From an uncultured Erysipelotrichaceae bacterium (GTDB lineage: Bacteria; Bacillota_I; Bacilli_A; Erysipelotrichales; Erysipelotrichaceae): 64,000 nucleotides of DNA. Shown piece by piece: positions 35,629-43,467 of the stretch. Location of the stretch: assembly GCA_902793635.1 (NCBI GenBank), contig CADBEA010000001.1, positions 103,515-167,514 of the forward strand, read 5' to 3'. Position 1 is the stretch's first letter; every line of letters begins with the position of its first letter. Both the position numbers and the translations under genes were made by a program. The notes beneath the pieces were generated by a model. That model worked only from the letters and a program-made list of their open reading frames with translations. It made no database searches and was not told where the DNA came from.

Positions 35629-37134
35629 ATGCGCAAATATTTATCATGGATCATGGTTGTGGCTGTCACGCTGACGCTGGTATCATGCAGCGGCGGCAAA
35701 TCCCTTCCGGACGAACCGTATGAGGCGGTGCCTTATCACCTGTATCCGATCCCGGAAAATGCTTATGTAGGTGATACAATGCCGTTTGTCACGGAAGACG
35801 GCACTCTGGAACTTTATTATCTGTATGATACGGATCATAACGGCCAGGCATATCATCCGATCTGGAAGTATTCCACAAAGAATCTGTATGAATATGAGGA
35901 TCATGGCATGGTATTGAACTTCGGTCTGATGTCAGATCCGGATCCGGCCATCGGCACCGGTTCTGTCATGCAGGATCAGGACGGCCTCTATCATCTTTTT
36001 TACACCGGTCATAACGATACCGGAAATGACGGTATGGGCAAGGAATGTGTCATGCATGCGACCAGCACGGACCGGGAAAACTGGACGAAGATTCCGGAAG
36101 ACACGTTCTTCAGCCCGGAGGATTACTCCAAGGATGACTTCCGTGATCCGGAAGTATTCTGGGTGGAGGAAGAACAGTGCTACTGGCTTCTGATCGCCGC
36201 CCGCGAGAAGATCATGGGCGGAGTCGTCGCGAAATATACATCAACTGATCTGAAAAACTGGGAATTCAAAGGCCCCATTTTCGCACCGCATGCCCAGTAT
36301 ATGCTGGAGTGTCCGGATCTGTTCAAGATGGGTGATAAGTACTATCTCACCTACAGCTGGGACTGTGTGACGTATTATGCGGTTGCGGACGATATGAACG
36401 GTCCGTTCACCGCCCCGGAAGACAATGTCCTGGACGGCAACGGTTTTATCTTCTATGCCGCCAAGACGGCTGAACTGAACGGAAATAGATATCTGTGCGG
36501 CTGGCTGGGCAGAGCCGGACTGACGGAAGACTCCGGTATTTACCAGTGGGCCGGCAATGTTCTGAATCATCAGCTGGTTCAGAAGGACGACGGCAGACTG
36601 GGCGTGAAAGCGCCGGAAACATTCAAAGAGTATTTTGCGGCGGATAAAGCGTTCCAGGCTGTGAAGAAGGAAGGAACCGTCAAGATCAAAGACAATTCCG
36701 TCACTCTGAAAGCGACAGACAAAGCGTACGCGGTAGCGGATATGGGGACAAGGCCTGCTGAGCTGCTGCTGGAATGTGATGTCAGGCTCGATGAAAACGG
36801 TGTTGCCGGCTTTGCGTTCGGCGGCAGTGAGAATGATGAGACCCTGACGGTATTATGCCTGGATGCCAAACGGAATCTGATGCATTATGAAGGATATGAG
36901 ATGCAGGATCTGAGCAGGTTCGATCCGGTGGCGTTCACGTACTATGATTATTCCGGAAGTGACACGCATCATGTGACACTGGTCTGTGAAAATGAAATCG
37001 TTGTGATGTATATCGACGATGCCAAGGCGTTCTCCTCGCGAATCCGTCATTCCATCAATGGGGCTCATATCTGCCTGTTCGCCGAAGAGGGAAGCGCGGA
37101 GTTCACGAATATCACAATGAAACTGCCGCAGTAG
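35629..37134 (+). CDS. GH32-like secreted lipoprotein (fructan/fructoside hydrolase)
   Basis: A 501-residue lipoprotein. A signal peptide with lipobox LVSC (Cys20) implies attachment to the outer membrane face. The five-bladed propeller of clan GH-J is suggested by the stabiliser Asp in FRDPEV (R172-P174) and the acid/base Glu226 in LECPDL. The nucleophile motif WMNDPNG of ordinary GH32 enzymes is changed to YVGDTMPF (Asp49). A C-terminal beta-sandwich (about residues 340-500) completes the GH32 layout. It likely trims fructans or fructosides outside the cell for the ABC importer at 41.5-45 kb. A LacI-type site precedes it. Confidence 0.82.
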   Translation: MRKYLSWIMVVAVTLTLVSCSGGKSLPDEPYEAVPYHLYPIPENAYVGDTMPFVTEDGTLELYYLYDTDHNGQAYHPIWKYSTKNLYEYEDHGMVLNFGLMSDPDPAIGTGSVMQDQDGLYHLFYTGHNDTGNDGMGKECVMHATSTDRENWTKIPEDTFFSPEDYSKDDFRDPEVFWVEEEQCYWLLIAAREKIMGGVVAKYTSTDLKNWEFKGPIFAPHAQYMLECPDLFKMGDKYYLTYSWDCVTYYAVADDMNGPFTAPEDNVLDGNGFIFYAAKTAELNGNRYLCGWLGRAGLTEDSGIYQWAGNVLNHQLVQKDDGRLGVKAPETFKEYFAADKAFQAVKKEGTVKIKDNSVTLKATDKAYAVADMGTRPAELLLECDVRLDENGVAGFAFGGSENDETLTVLCLDAKRNLMHYEGYEMQDLSRFDPVAFTYYDYSGSDTHHVTLVCENEIVVMYIDDAKAFSSRIRHSINGAHICLFAEEGSAEFTNITMKLPQ

Positions 37135-37175
37135 AAGTTTTACACGAATACATTCTCAATCATAAACATAGAAAA

Positions 37176-37206
37176 AAGACAATGCCGCAGGGCATTGCCT
37201 TTTTTT
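37176..37206. terminator. Bidirectional terminator between GH32 lipoprotein and ABC ATPase
   Basis: Stem CAATGCC / GGCATTG with flanking A and T runs, between two convergent genes. Confidence 0.88.
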
Positions 37207-37216
37207 GTAACCTGAA

Positions 37217-38419
37217 TCAGAATTCCAGATTATTACCTGTCCACGGATCGAACAGATGAACCGCGTTCGGTGCGAATGTGAATTTGACTGTCGAGCCGAT
37301 CGTGAATTCGGTGCCTTCTTCGAGGTCAAGAGTCGGAACGATGATGATGCAGTCTCTGCCGTTCGTGTTCAGATGCAGATGAACGGAGGAACCCATCATT
37401 TCGCTGACTTCTACGACGCCTTCCAGCATGCCGCCTTCGACTGTGTCCAGAGTGATGTGCTCCGGTCTTGCGCCGACTGTGACATCCATTTCTTCAACAT
37501 TCTTTTCAGCGAGTCTCTTCTGTTTGTCTTCCGAGAGAACGATCTCAGCATCCTGTACGTTGACAACGTACTTGCCGTTCTTCTTCAGCAGTTTGCCGAC
37601 GAACATGTTCATACGCGGCATGCCGATGAAGCCTGCAACGAAGGTGTTGACAGGAGAGTTGAAGACTTCCTGAGGAGTGCCGATCTGCTGAACTTCACCA
37701 TCTTTCATGATGACGATTCTGTCACCCAGAGTCATAGCTTCTGTCTGGTCATGTGTGACGTAGATGAAGGTTGTGTTGATTCTCTGTCTGAGCTTGATGA
37801 TCTCTGCTCTCATCTGGTTACGCAGCTTGGCGTCCAGGTTGGAGAGCGGTTCGTCCATCAGCAGAACCTTCGGTTCACGAACGATGGCACGGCCGATTGC
37901 GACACGCTGTCTCTGACCGCCGGAAAGAGCCTTCGGCTTTCTTTCGAGATACTGTGTGATACCGAGGATTTCAGCAGCTTCGCTGACTCTCTGGTCGATC
38001 TCAGCCTGAGGAACTTTTCTCAGCTTCAGCGGGAATTCAAGGTTCTGTCTGACCGTCATGTGCGGATACAGAGCATAGTTCTGGAAGACCATCGCGATGT
38101 CTCTGTCCTTTGGCGCGACATCGTTGACCAGTTTGTCATCGATGTACAGCTCGCCGCGGGTAATCTCTTCAAGACCTGCGACCATTCTCAGTGTCGTCGA
38201 TTTTCCGCATCCGGAAGGACCGACCAGAACGATAAATTCCTTGTCTTTGATATCAAGATTGAAATCATCGACAGCTACAACGCCTTCGTCCGTGACTTTC
38301 AGCTTGTAGGACTTCTCCTCAACTGGTGCTTCTTCTTTCTTGTTCTTCTTTTTCTTCGGTTTGGAAGCCTCAGCATTCGGGTAAATCTTTTGAATGTGTT
38401 TCAGTGATACAGTTGCCAT
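37217..38419 (-). CDS. Carbohydrate ABC importer ATPase (MsmX/UgpC-like)
   Basis: A 400-residue ATPase that powers CUT1 sugar importers. Walker A is GPSGCGKST (residues 67-75), the signature is LSGGQRQR and Walker B is [13 protein letters not shown]. The C-terminal MOBE/TOBE-type regulatory domain is present (from about residue 270). Between the first strand and Walker A there is a Lys/Glu-rich insert (about residues 15-45, with [11 protein letters not shown]) not found in the usual MsmX. The importer genes at 41.5-45.2 kb lack an ATPase of their own, so this one probably serves them. It follows yesL and an unknown gene on the same strand. Confidence 0.93.
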   Translation of the reverse strand: MATVSLKHIQKIYPNAEASKPKKKKNKKEEAPVEEKSYKLKVTDEGVVAVDDFNLDIKDKEFIVLVGPSGCGKSTTLRMVAGLEEITRGELYIDDKLVNDVAPKDRDIAMVFQNYALYPHMTVRQNLEFPLKLRKVPQAEIDQRVSEAAEILGITQYLERKPKALSGGQRQRVAIGRAIVREPKVLLMDEPLSNLDAKLRNQMRAEIIKLRQRINTTFIYVTHDQTEAMTLGDRIVIMKDGEVQQIGTPQEVFNSPVNTFVAGFIGMPRMNMFVGKLLKKNGKYVVNVQDAEIVLSEDKQKRLAEKNVEEMDVTVGARPEHITLDTVEGGMLEGVVEVSEMMGSSVHLHLNTNGRDCIIIVPTLDLEEGTEFTIGSTVKFTFAPNAVHLFDPWTGNNLEF

Positions 38420-38554
38420 AAGTTAATTTTGCCCCTTTCTATGGTCTTGAAAGAATTATGAAGCCGGCGGCCGGTTGAAGCTTCGAAAAGGCCCCGACTT
38501 ACTGGCACGGTCTTTCACCGTTACAGCCTGATTAAGTGTGCCTAAGGCACGTAT
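38420..38554 (-). other. Structured 5' leader of the ABC ATPase gene
   Basis: The 135 bases between the upstream gene and the ATPase contain several hairpins on the minus strand: GTGCCTTAGGCAC, ACGGTGAAAGACCGT and a GC-rich segment around GCCGGCGGCCGG. None is followed by a good T run. I do not recognise a known riboswitch. It could be a processing or stabilising element that lets the ATPase be expressed differently from the genes upstream. Confidence 0.4.
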
Positions 38555-39292
38555 TCATTTGTAATTGAGAAGGTAGGAGAGATAGGTCCGTGCTTCATCA
38601 ATATGTCTGGTGTTTCCAATGACACCGATATACAGTTTGTCTTTGATTCCGGCATTGACAAATATCGGGAATTCAGAGACATCAATTGCGTTTTCGACTT
38701 CTTCCGTGACAGCTTCGTAGGTTTCCGCTTCATTGAGGTTGTATTCAACAGAGTTGTCCTCAAGGATGACGGTTCCTGCCGTGATATGCGGTTTCATCTG
38801 TTCGTACAGGGCGGGATCCGGTTTCAGTACCATATCCGTCCTGAGCAGAAGACCGCTGGCTGAGAGCTGCTTGTAGGCGTTCTCATTCATGATCGCGACG
38901 TCCATTTTGCTGGCGCTGATCGCACCGAGGATCTTCATTCGTGAAGCATATGCGTACTGATGATCGGCAAGTGAGGGATCTTCATCGATATAAAGATCCT
39001 GGTATACGAGGACATCCGTTTTCTGAGGATCTCTGTCGGTGTAAGTCAGATATTCATCCGACAGCTGACCGTTGAGTGTTTCACCGGCTACGAAGTTGAC
39101 GTAAGCCAGATACAGGACTTCCTCTTTCTTTGTCACATATTGATAAATTGATGAGATGGCAACCACCAGCACAACGAAGGCGGTAAACAGCGGCAGTTTG
39201 TAATAAGTAATAATATACTCCGCTTTTTCTTTCAGATTCATGCGCTCAAACGACTTTTTCACAGCCGCGCGCTCTTCCGGTGATCCTCTCAT
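38555..39292 (-). CDS. Membrane-anchored protein of unknown function
   Basis: A 245-residue protein I do not recognise. It has a charged N-terminal region (about residues 1-32), one clear membrane helix (about 33-51) and a soluble C-terminal domain of about 190 residues, probably extracytoplasmic, with many acidic and Tyr residues. Its start overlaps the yesL stop by four bases (ATGA), so the two are translated together. The C-terminal domain loosely recalls extracellular binding folds, but no motif supports a function. Its conserved pairing with YesL in the sugar locus suggests an accessory envelope role. Confidence 0.75.
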   Translation of the reverse strand: MRGSPEERAAVKKSFERMNLKEKAEYIITYYKLPLFTAFVVLVVAISSIYQYVTKKEEVLYLAYVNFVAGETLNGQLSDEYLTYTDRDPQKTDVLVYQDLYIDEDPSLADHQYAYASRMKILGAISASKMDVAIMNENAYKQLSASGLLLRTDMVLKPDPALYEQMKPHITAGTVILEDNSVEYNLNEAETYEAVTEEVENAIDVSEFPIFVNAGIKDKLYIGVIGNTRHIDEARTYLSYLLNYK

Positions 39293-39930
39293 TCTTCAGC
39301 CTCGTCCGGGTTTCCGGAAACGACCCGCATTACATCAAGCATCAGATAGGAAGAAAGCAGCGCACATAATCCTTCACCAAAAATAATCAGCGGGGTGAAT
39401 ATGGCGACAACCGCATAGAACATCGCAAAGTGGATGAATGCGACCGAAATAGTGCAGAACAGAAAATGAATGCCGATCAGAAACGCGTTCTTGAACATTG
39501 CCCAGTCCGTATTCTCAAACCGTGAAATCAACGGGAAGATATATATCAGAACAATGACGTAGACAATTGCCGCGCAGATGATCATGGCCAGGTTCAGTGT
39601 CCAGATCACGGCCATCGGACCGGTTGAGGCCGCCCGCAGGTGGGATACGATGTATCCGTCGGTTCCGAGCAGGACCCCTGCCAGCAGCATGATCAGCCAG
39701 ACTCTTGTCGCCTGGGCGAAATTGGCACGGAATGCCTTGAAGAATTCCGCCGTGATATTTGACTCTGTCTCGTCGGCGATTTTCAATGTGACTTTATACA
39801 GGGCGGTTGTCGACGCGCCGATCGTGAAGATGGGCAGCGAGCAGAGAACCCATAGCGTATTCAGCCAGCAACTGAAAGCTAATCTCAGGAATACCTGACT
39901 GAATTTACTTTCGTAGGAGAAGATGTTCAT
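39289..39930 (-). CDS. YesL-family (DUF624) membrane protein
   Basis: A 213-residue protein with about five membrane helices and the N-terminal YesL signature (LRLAFSCWLNTLWVLCSLPIFTIGASTTALY). DUF624 proteins are common next to CUT1 sugar importers and their hydrolases. Their molecular role is unsettled. It lies between the LacI regulator and the unknown membrane-anchored protein. Confidence 0.9.
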   Translation of the reverse strand: MNIFSYESKFSQVFLRLAFSCWLNTLWVLCSLPIFTIGASTTALYKVTLKIADETESNITAEFFKAFRANFAQATRVWLIMLLAGVLLGTDGYIVSHLRAASTGPMAVIWTLNLAMIICAAIVYVIVLIYIFPLISRFENTDWAMFKNAFLIGIHFLFCTISVAFIHFAMFYAVVAIFTPLIIFGEGLCALLSSYLMLDVMRVVSGNPDEAEE

Positions 39931-39969
39931 ATGCTGCCTCCGGATTCAGATCCTGTACTGTTTCCGGCC

Positions 39970-41025
39970 TCAGAATTCGGTAGACTCCCTCAGAACAAGA
40001 TCGGTTGAAACATAAATTGTACGGTAATCCATGGACGGTTCCTCGATCCTGGACACAAGAAGGTGCAGGGCGGAAAAAGCCATGGCCTGAGAATGGATAT
40101 GGACAGTCGAAAGGGCCGGATAGAAGATCCGCGACTCGTAGGAATCATCAAAGCCCAGGAAACGGATCTTTTTCAGCAGCTTTCTGTCTCTCTGAGCCAG
40201 CAGCTGCATGGCGTCGATCGCCACAAAATCGTTGGCGCAGATAAATGCGTCCGGCATATCGTCAAGATTTTCCAGCATTTCACCGAGCTCATCGACCATA
40301 AGGTTGCGGTTGAATGTTTCATGCGGTTTGAGGACAAAACGCTTGTCGATTTCAACATCCGCACTGAACATGGCAAACCGGTAAGCTGTATAGCGTTCCC
40401 AGAAAGACTGGCAATGATCATAATCACCGATAAAGCCGATACGTGTGATACCTCTGTCGATCAGACTGGTAACAAAGCGTGTGATTTCTGTGCTGTTATT
40501 CATCAGCAGCATGTCAGCCTGTACAGAACGGGCACCTCTTCTTGCCGGTCCGTCCACAAACAGGACAGGTATGCCGAGACTGCAGATCATATCACTGTAT
40601 GCCGGATCGAAGATTTCAGAGCAGATGATAGCGGTCACCTGGTCTTTATCGAAAGTTTTTGGCAGTGTCAGGTTCTCAATGTTCTCATGGCTGACGCGGT
40701 TAATGACAAATGAATAACCGAGGCGGCTGATTTCTTCGTGAATCTTGTCCATCATTGTGGATGCAAAATGGGAATTGCTCAGATAAGTAATGTTGAAAAG
40801 AGCAATTGTTCCCTTGTGCTGGCTGCCGGCAGTTTCATCCTGACCGGCAGAAAGCAAACCTGACACATAAGAAAACTGTTTATAATCCATTTCAATTGCC
40901 TTCTGTAAAATCTTCTCTCTGGTAGCGTCAGCAATACCGTCTGTGTTGTTGATTGCTTTGGAAACTGTATTACGTGAGATACCTAAAGCATCTGCAATAT
41001 CCTGAATGGTAACCTTCTTACTCAT
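39970..41025 (-). CDS. LacI-family transcriptional regulator
   Basis: A 351-residue LacI/GalR repressor. The HTH is VTIQDIADALGISRNTVSKAINN (residues 4-26) with hinge helix, followed by a sugar-binding-like domain (GYSFVINRVSHE; GFIGDYDHC; CANDFVAIDAMQLL; FLGFDDSYES). It is divergent from the ABC importer operon and presumably controls it, itself and the GH32 lipoprotein through TGCATATGCA-type sites. The effector may be a fructose-containing sugar, inferred from the target genes. Confidence 0.93.
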   Translation of the reverse strand: MSKKVTIQDIADALGISRNTVSKAINNTDGIADATREKILQKAIEMDYKQFSYVSGLLSAGQDETAGSQHKGTIALFNITYLSNSHFASTMMDKIHEEISRLGYSFVINRVSHENIENLTLPKTFDKDQVTAIICSEIFDPAYSDMICSLGIPVLFVDGPARRGARSVQADMLLMNNSTEITRFVTSLIDRGITRIGFIGDYDHCQSFWERYTAYRFAMFSADVEIDKRFVLKPHETFNRNLMVDELGEMLENLDDMPDAFICANDFVAIDAMQLLAQRDRKLLKKIRFLGFDDSYESRIFYPALSTVHIHSQAMAFSALHLLVSRIEEPSMDYRTIYVSTDLVLRESTEF

Positions 41026-41118
41026 AATCTATCTTCTTTTCATCCTTATCTGAGGTGGTTGACTACACTATACCACTTGCATAGATGGAAAAGATAGTTG
41101 TCAAAGGTATCAATAACA

Positions 41119-41130
41119 GTGCATATGCAC
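41119..41130. promoter_or_regulatory. LacI-type palindromic operator
   Basis: GTGCATATGCAC is a perfect 12-base palindrome about 95 bases upstream of the lacI start, suited to autoregulation or looping with the site at 41482. Confidence 0.65.
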
Positions 41131-41427
41131 AATACAAATATAACACAGTTTTAAACTGTGCAAGAAAAAATCATTGCTGTGTCACGGATAGATTTTGCGA
41201 CTGCACAGAAGTGTTTTTTTTCATCTGCACAGTTGCCTGAAAACGGCAGAAAGCAAGCAGGTTTTGCTGTTTAAAAACAGCTGGAAAAACCGCCGAGGTC
41301 CAAAAACATCCGGAAAGTTCGGTATTTGCCGTATTTGCAGCCGCAGGCAGGAATTTCCGGAAGCGGCGCATGTCATGGAATCCTTTCGAAAAACATATAA
41401 AAGTGTGCAAATGTAACATTTGTTATA

Positions 41428-41456
41428 TTGCATCCGGAAAATCTGAATGTTACTAT
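41428..41456 (+). promoter_or_regulatory. Promoter of the sugar ABC importer operon
   Basis: -35 TTGCAT (41428-41433), 17-base spacer, -10 TACTAT (41451-41456). The next operator-like site lies just downstream of the expected start, where a repressor would act as a block. Confidence 0.55.
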
Positions 41457-41481
41457 GAAATCATCCTGAAGTAACCGCTTT

Positions 41482-41495
41482 CATCATATGCACAA
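41482..41495. promoter_or_regulatory. Operator-like site downstream of the importer promoter
   Basis: CATCATATGCACAA carries the CATATGCAC core of the palindrome at 41119 with one degenerate arm. Confidence 0.5.
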
Positions 41496-41551
41496 ATTTT
41501 TTGCCGCGGTGTGCAAACGAAGAAAACGCACTTCTTTTAAAGGGGGTTTTA

Positions 41552-42496
41552 ATGGGAAAAGCTTCTGAAAATAATGCAGCCGGTGTTGCATCTGGATCTA
41601 AGCTGCATAACGCACTTGTGTATTTCAGACAGCATTGGCAACTCTATCTGATTTTTATTCTGCCGGCATTCCTGCTGACAATAATCTTCAGATACATTCC
41701 TATGGGCGGTATTCTGATCGCATTTACAGAATATAATCCGATCCGTGGAATTCTGGGCAGTGAGTGGGTCGGCCTGGATCATTTCGCCCGCTTCCTGTCG
41801 TCACCTGACTTCATGAGATATCTCATGAATACGCTGAAGCTGAGTGTCTTCGGACTGCTCTGGGGATTCCCGATCCCGATTCTGCTTGCCTTCCTGCTCA
41901 ACCGCATCCTGAGTTCGAGCATCAAGCAGAAGATTCAGCTGGTTCTGTACATGCCGAACTTCATTTCCGTCATCGTCCTCTGCGGTATCGTCCGTATCTT
42001 GCTGTCGCCGACGGGTATGATCAATTCGCTTCTCGGAACCCAAACCAACTTCATGACAATGCCTTCCGCGTTCCGTACGATCTACATCGCATCGGGTATC
42101 TGGCAGGGTGCAGGATGGGCTTCCATCATCTACACCGCCGCACTGTCCAATGCAAGTAAGGAACTGAAAGAAGCCGCTGTCATCGACGGTGCGAACATCA
42201 TTCAGCAGATCAAGGCTGTTGAATGGCCGGCAATCAAGGATACCGTTCTGATTCAGTTCATCATGGCTGTAGGTAACATCATGAGCGTAGGCTTTGAAAA
42301 AGCATATGCTTTGCAGACTGACATGAACATGTCGTCATCGGAAATCATTTCGACCTACGTCTATAAAAAAGGTCTTCTTGACGGTGACTACGGTTTCTCT
42401 ACCGCTGTAGGCTTGTTCAACACAGTCATCAATGTCATCCTTCTCGTTACGATGAACAAGATCGTTCAGAGTATGAATGAAGGCAAGGGTATTTGA
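41552..42496 (+). CDS. Sugar ABC importer permease (LplB-like)
   Basis: A 314-residue CUT1 permease with six membrane helices. The cytoplasmic coupling motif is in AALSNASKELKEAAVIDGAN (EAA loop, about residue 205). The N-terminus HWQLYLIFILPAFLLTIIFRYIPMGG is typical of the LplB/YtcP group that pairs with LipO-type binding proteins. The start at 41552 follows AAAGGGGG. It probably works with the next two genes and the MsmX-like ATPase at 37-38 kb. Confidence 0.94.
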   Translation: MGKASENNAAGVASGSKLHNALVYFRQHWQLYLIFILPAFLLTIIFRYIPMGGILIAFTEYNPIRGILGSEWVGLDHFARFLSSPDFMRYLMNTLKLSVFGLLWGFPIPILLAFLLNRILSSSIKQKIQLVLYMPNFISVIVLCGIVRILLSPTGMINSLLGTQTNFMTMPSAFRTIYIASGIWQGAGWASIIYTAALSNASKELKEAAVIDGANIIQQIKAVEWPAIKDTVLIQFIMAVGNIMSVGFEKAYALQTDMNMSSSEIISTYVYKKGLLDGDYGFSTAVGLFNTVINVILLVTMNKIVQSMNEGKGI

Positions 42497-42509
42497 TGAG
42501 GAGGCAGAT

Positions 42510-43418
42510 ATGGCAGAAAGAAAAAAGAAAAGTGAGTTTTCCAAATATCCCACTGAGGATAAAGCGATTCTGATCGTGGGATATATCCTGCTCGGTTTAT
42601 TCCTGGTAGCGATTATCCTGCCGATGATCTATATCATCCTCGCATCCTTCATCGATCCGATTACCCTGCAGAACAAAGGCCTTACATTTGATTTCACCAA
42701 ATGGACTCTGACTGCGTATGAGCGTGTATTAGGCAACGGTCAGATCTGGGTAGGTTTCAAAAACGCGTTGATTTATTCCATCCTGTTCACGATTATTTCG
42801 GTCGTTGTCACTCTGCTCGCGGCGTATCCGATGTCACGGCCGGATTTCAAAGGTAAGGGATTCTTCAACACACTGTTCGTTATCACGATGTTCTTCGGTG
42901 GCGGTCTGATTCCGACATACTTGCTGATCAGTAACCTGGGAATGCTCGACACGATCTGGGCAATCCTGATTCCTGGCGCGTTCAGTGTCTGGAACATGAT
43001 CATCGCCAGAACGTATTACATGGGTATTCCGCGTGATCTGCAGGAAGCTGCTGAAATCGACGGCGCAGATGAAATGGTTTATTTCTTCAAGATTCTGCTG
43101 CCGGTCTGCACACCGATCATCGCGACAATTTCCATGTGGCAGTTCGTCGGTATGTGGAACAGTTACTTCGATGCTTTGATTTATCTGAACAGCGCATCCA
43201 AGCAGCCTTTGCAGCTCGTTCTCCGCTCCATCCTTATCCAGAGCCAGCCGGAACCCGGCATGGTTGCTGATATGCAGAGTACAGCGGAACGTGCACGTCT
43301 CGCAGAACTGCTCAAGTATGCAACAATTATCATTTCCAGCCTTCCGCTGATGCTCATGTATCCGTTCTTCCAGAAGTATTTCGACAACGGTATCATGGCC
43401 GGTGCTGTTAAGGGCTGA
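42510..43418 (+). CDS. Sugar ABC importer permease (LplC/YtcP-like)
   Basis: A 302-residue CUT1 permease with six helices and the EAA loop YYMGIPRDLQEAAEIDGADE (about residue 180). It lies 13 bases after its partner, behind a GAGGAGG site. The charged N-terminus (RKKKSEFSKYPTEDK) fits the cytoplasmic side. Confidence 0.94.
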   Translation: MAERKKKSEFSKYPTEDKAILIVGYILLGLFLVAIILPMIYIILASFIDPITLQNKGLTFDFTKWTLTAYERVLGNGQIWVGFKNALIYSILFTIISVVVTLLAAYPMSRPDFKGKGFFNTLFVITMFFGGGLIPTYLLISNLGMLDTIWAILIPGAFSVWNMIIARTYYMGIPRDLQEAAEIDGADEMVYFFKILLPVCTPIIATISMWQFVGMWNSYFDALIYLNSASKQPLQLVLRSILIQSQPEPGMVADMQSTAERARLAELLKYATIIISSLPLMLMYPFFQKYFDNGIMAGAVKG

Positions 43419-43467
43419 TTACAAATGAGAACAATTTAGGGAGAAAAGAAAATAATCAGGAGAAATT

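Larger units (their letters stand above)
41026..41551. other. 526-base divergent regulatory region (lacI / ABC importer)
   Basis: No convincing gene is present. The region holds a palindromic operator (41119), an importer promoter (41428-41456), a second operator-like site (41482) and long A/T-rich stretches. For lacI on the minus strand there is a TATAGT box near 41072-41077 with a weak -35. Short reading frames here lack ribosome sites. Confidence 0.6.

Noticed and set aside
37256..38407. Antisense reading frame of 383 codons opposite the ABC ATPase
   Set aside because: The minus strand encodes Walker A, signature and Walker B motifs. The other frame is Asp/His-rich noise.
41171..41433. 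Small overlapping reading frames in the lacI/importer gap
   Set aside because: No ribosome site and no agreement between the two strands. The region is better explained as regulatory.
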